Source of the DNA: Oscillospiraceae bacterium
Lineage (GTDB): Bacteria; Bacillota; Clostridia; Oscillospirales; Acutalibacteraceae
Direction: 5' to 3'
DNA length: 6,516 nt
Assembly (NCBI GenBank): GCA_902796295.1
Contig: CADBOL010000223.1
Coordinates: forward strand, 1-6,516
Shown: positions 6,470 through 6,516 of the stretch, in pieces
How positions within the stretch are numbered: position 1 is the stretch's first letter
Layout: every line of letters starts with the position of its first letter
Position numbers and translations under genes: made by a program
The notes under the pieces: generated by a model
Databases searched by the model: none
Told to the model about the DNA's origin: nothing
Seen by the model: the letters and a program-made list of their open reading frames with translations, nothing else

Positions 6470-6516
6470 AGGGGTTAGCAGCTAGGAGTTAGGAGTTAGG
6501 AGTTAGCAGTGAGGAG
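6470..6516. repeat. Heptameric tandem repeat array (unit AGGAGTT), cut by the window end
   Basis: Units in order from 6470 are AGGGGTT, AGCAGCT, three perfect AGGAGTT copies (6484-6504), AGCAGTG, then a partial AGGAG at the window end. That gives six full units and part of a seventh, in strict seven-base phase. Because seven is not a multiple of three, TAG recurs in every plus-strand frame and TAA in every minus-strand frame, so the array is non-coding. It begins almost at once after the flavo-diiron stop codon. It resembles the short heptameric repeats scattered through some bacterial genomes, such as those described in filamentous cyanobacteria. Its full extent and role cannot be seen here. 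Confidence 0.85.

Noticed and set aside
6470..6516. CRISPR array or transposon end
   Set aside because: The unit is seven bases with no spacers, and there is no terminal inverted repeat or transposase in view; a simple heptamer tandem repeat explains all bases seen.

Overview
This window looks like ordinary chromosome from an anaerobic member of the Firmicutes, most likely the class Clostridia and possibly a gut Ruminococcaceae/Oscillospiraceae-type organism. The reasons are the uvrB-uvrA gene order, AGGAG-type ribosome binding sites before nearly every gene, a flavo-diiron oxygen/nitric oxide reductase typical of strict anaerobes, a medium-GC codon style, and a sugar kinase close to those of gut bacteria. 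The taxonomic call is inference; there is no rRNA or other marker in the window.

Layout: (1) Bases 1-65 are the last codons of uvrB. (2) uvrA starts two bases later and is full length, so uvrB-uvrA form a nucleotide excision repair operon. (3) Twenty-one bases after uvrA comes an APH-fold sugar kinase strongly resembling N-acetylhexosamine 1-kinase (NahK). (4) Its stop overlaps the start of an unrecognised 110-residue protein gene. These four genes read rightward with no visible terminator between them and may share a transcript. (5) A leftward gene at 4360-5235 encodes a secreted SGNH/GDSL hydrolase. It converges on the orphan gene with only six bases between the two stop codons, and its likely terminator lies inside the 3' end of the orphan gene. 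(6) A 74-base AT-rich divergent intergenic region holds a good promoter for the hydrolase. (7) Rightward from it is a class A flavo-diiron protein (FprA type). (8) Immediately after its stop codon begins a 7-bp tandem repeat array that runs off the end of the window.

Functionally, uvrB and uvrA act together in recognising bulky DNA lesions. The kinase and the orphan protein are linked to them only by position. The hydrolase probably acts on an ester or acyl substrate at the cell surface, and the flavo-diiron protein detoxifies O2 or NO in the cytoplasm. I see no CRISPR array, tRNA, rRNA, insertion sequence or phage gene, and nothing that amounts to a new defence or mobile system. The items most worth a second look are the heptamer array, the orphan gene coupled to the kinase, the overlapping convergent 3' ends, and the altered block II and hydrophobic tail of the hydrolase.
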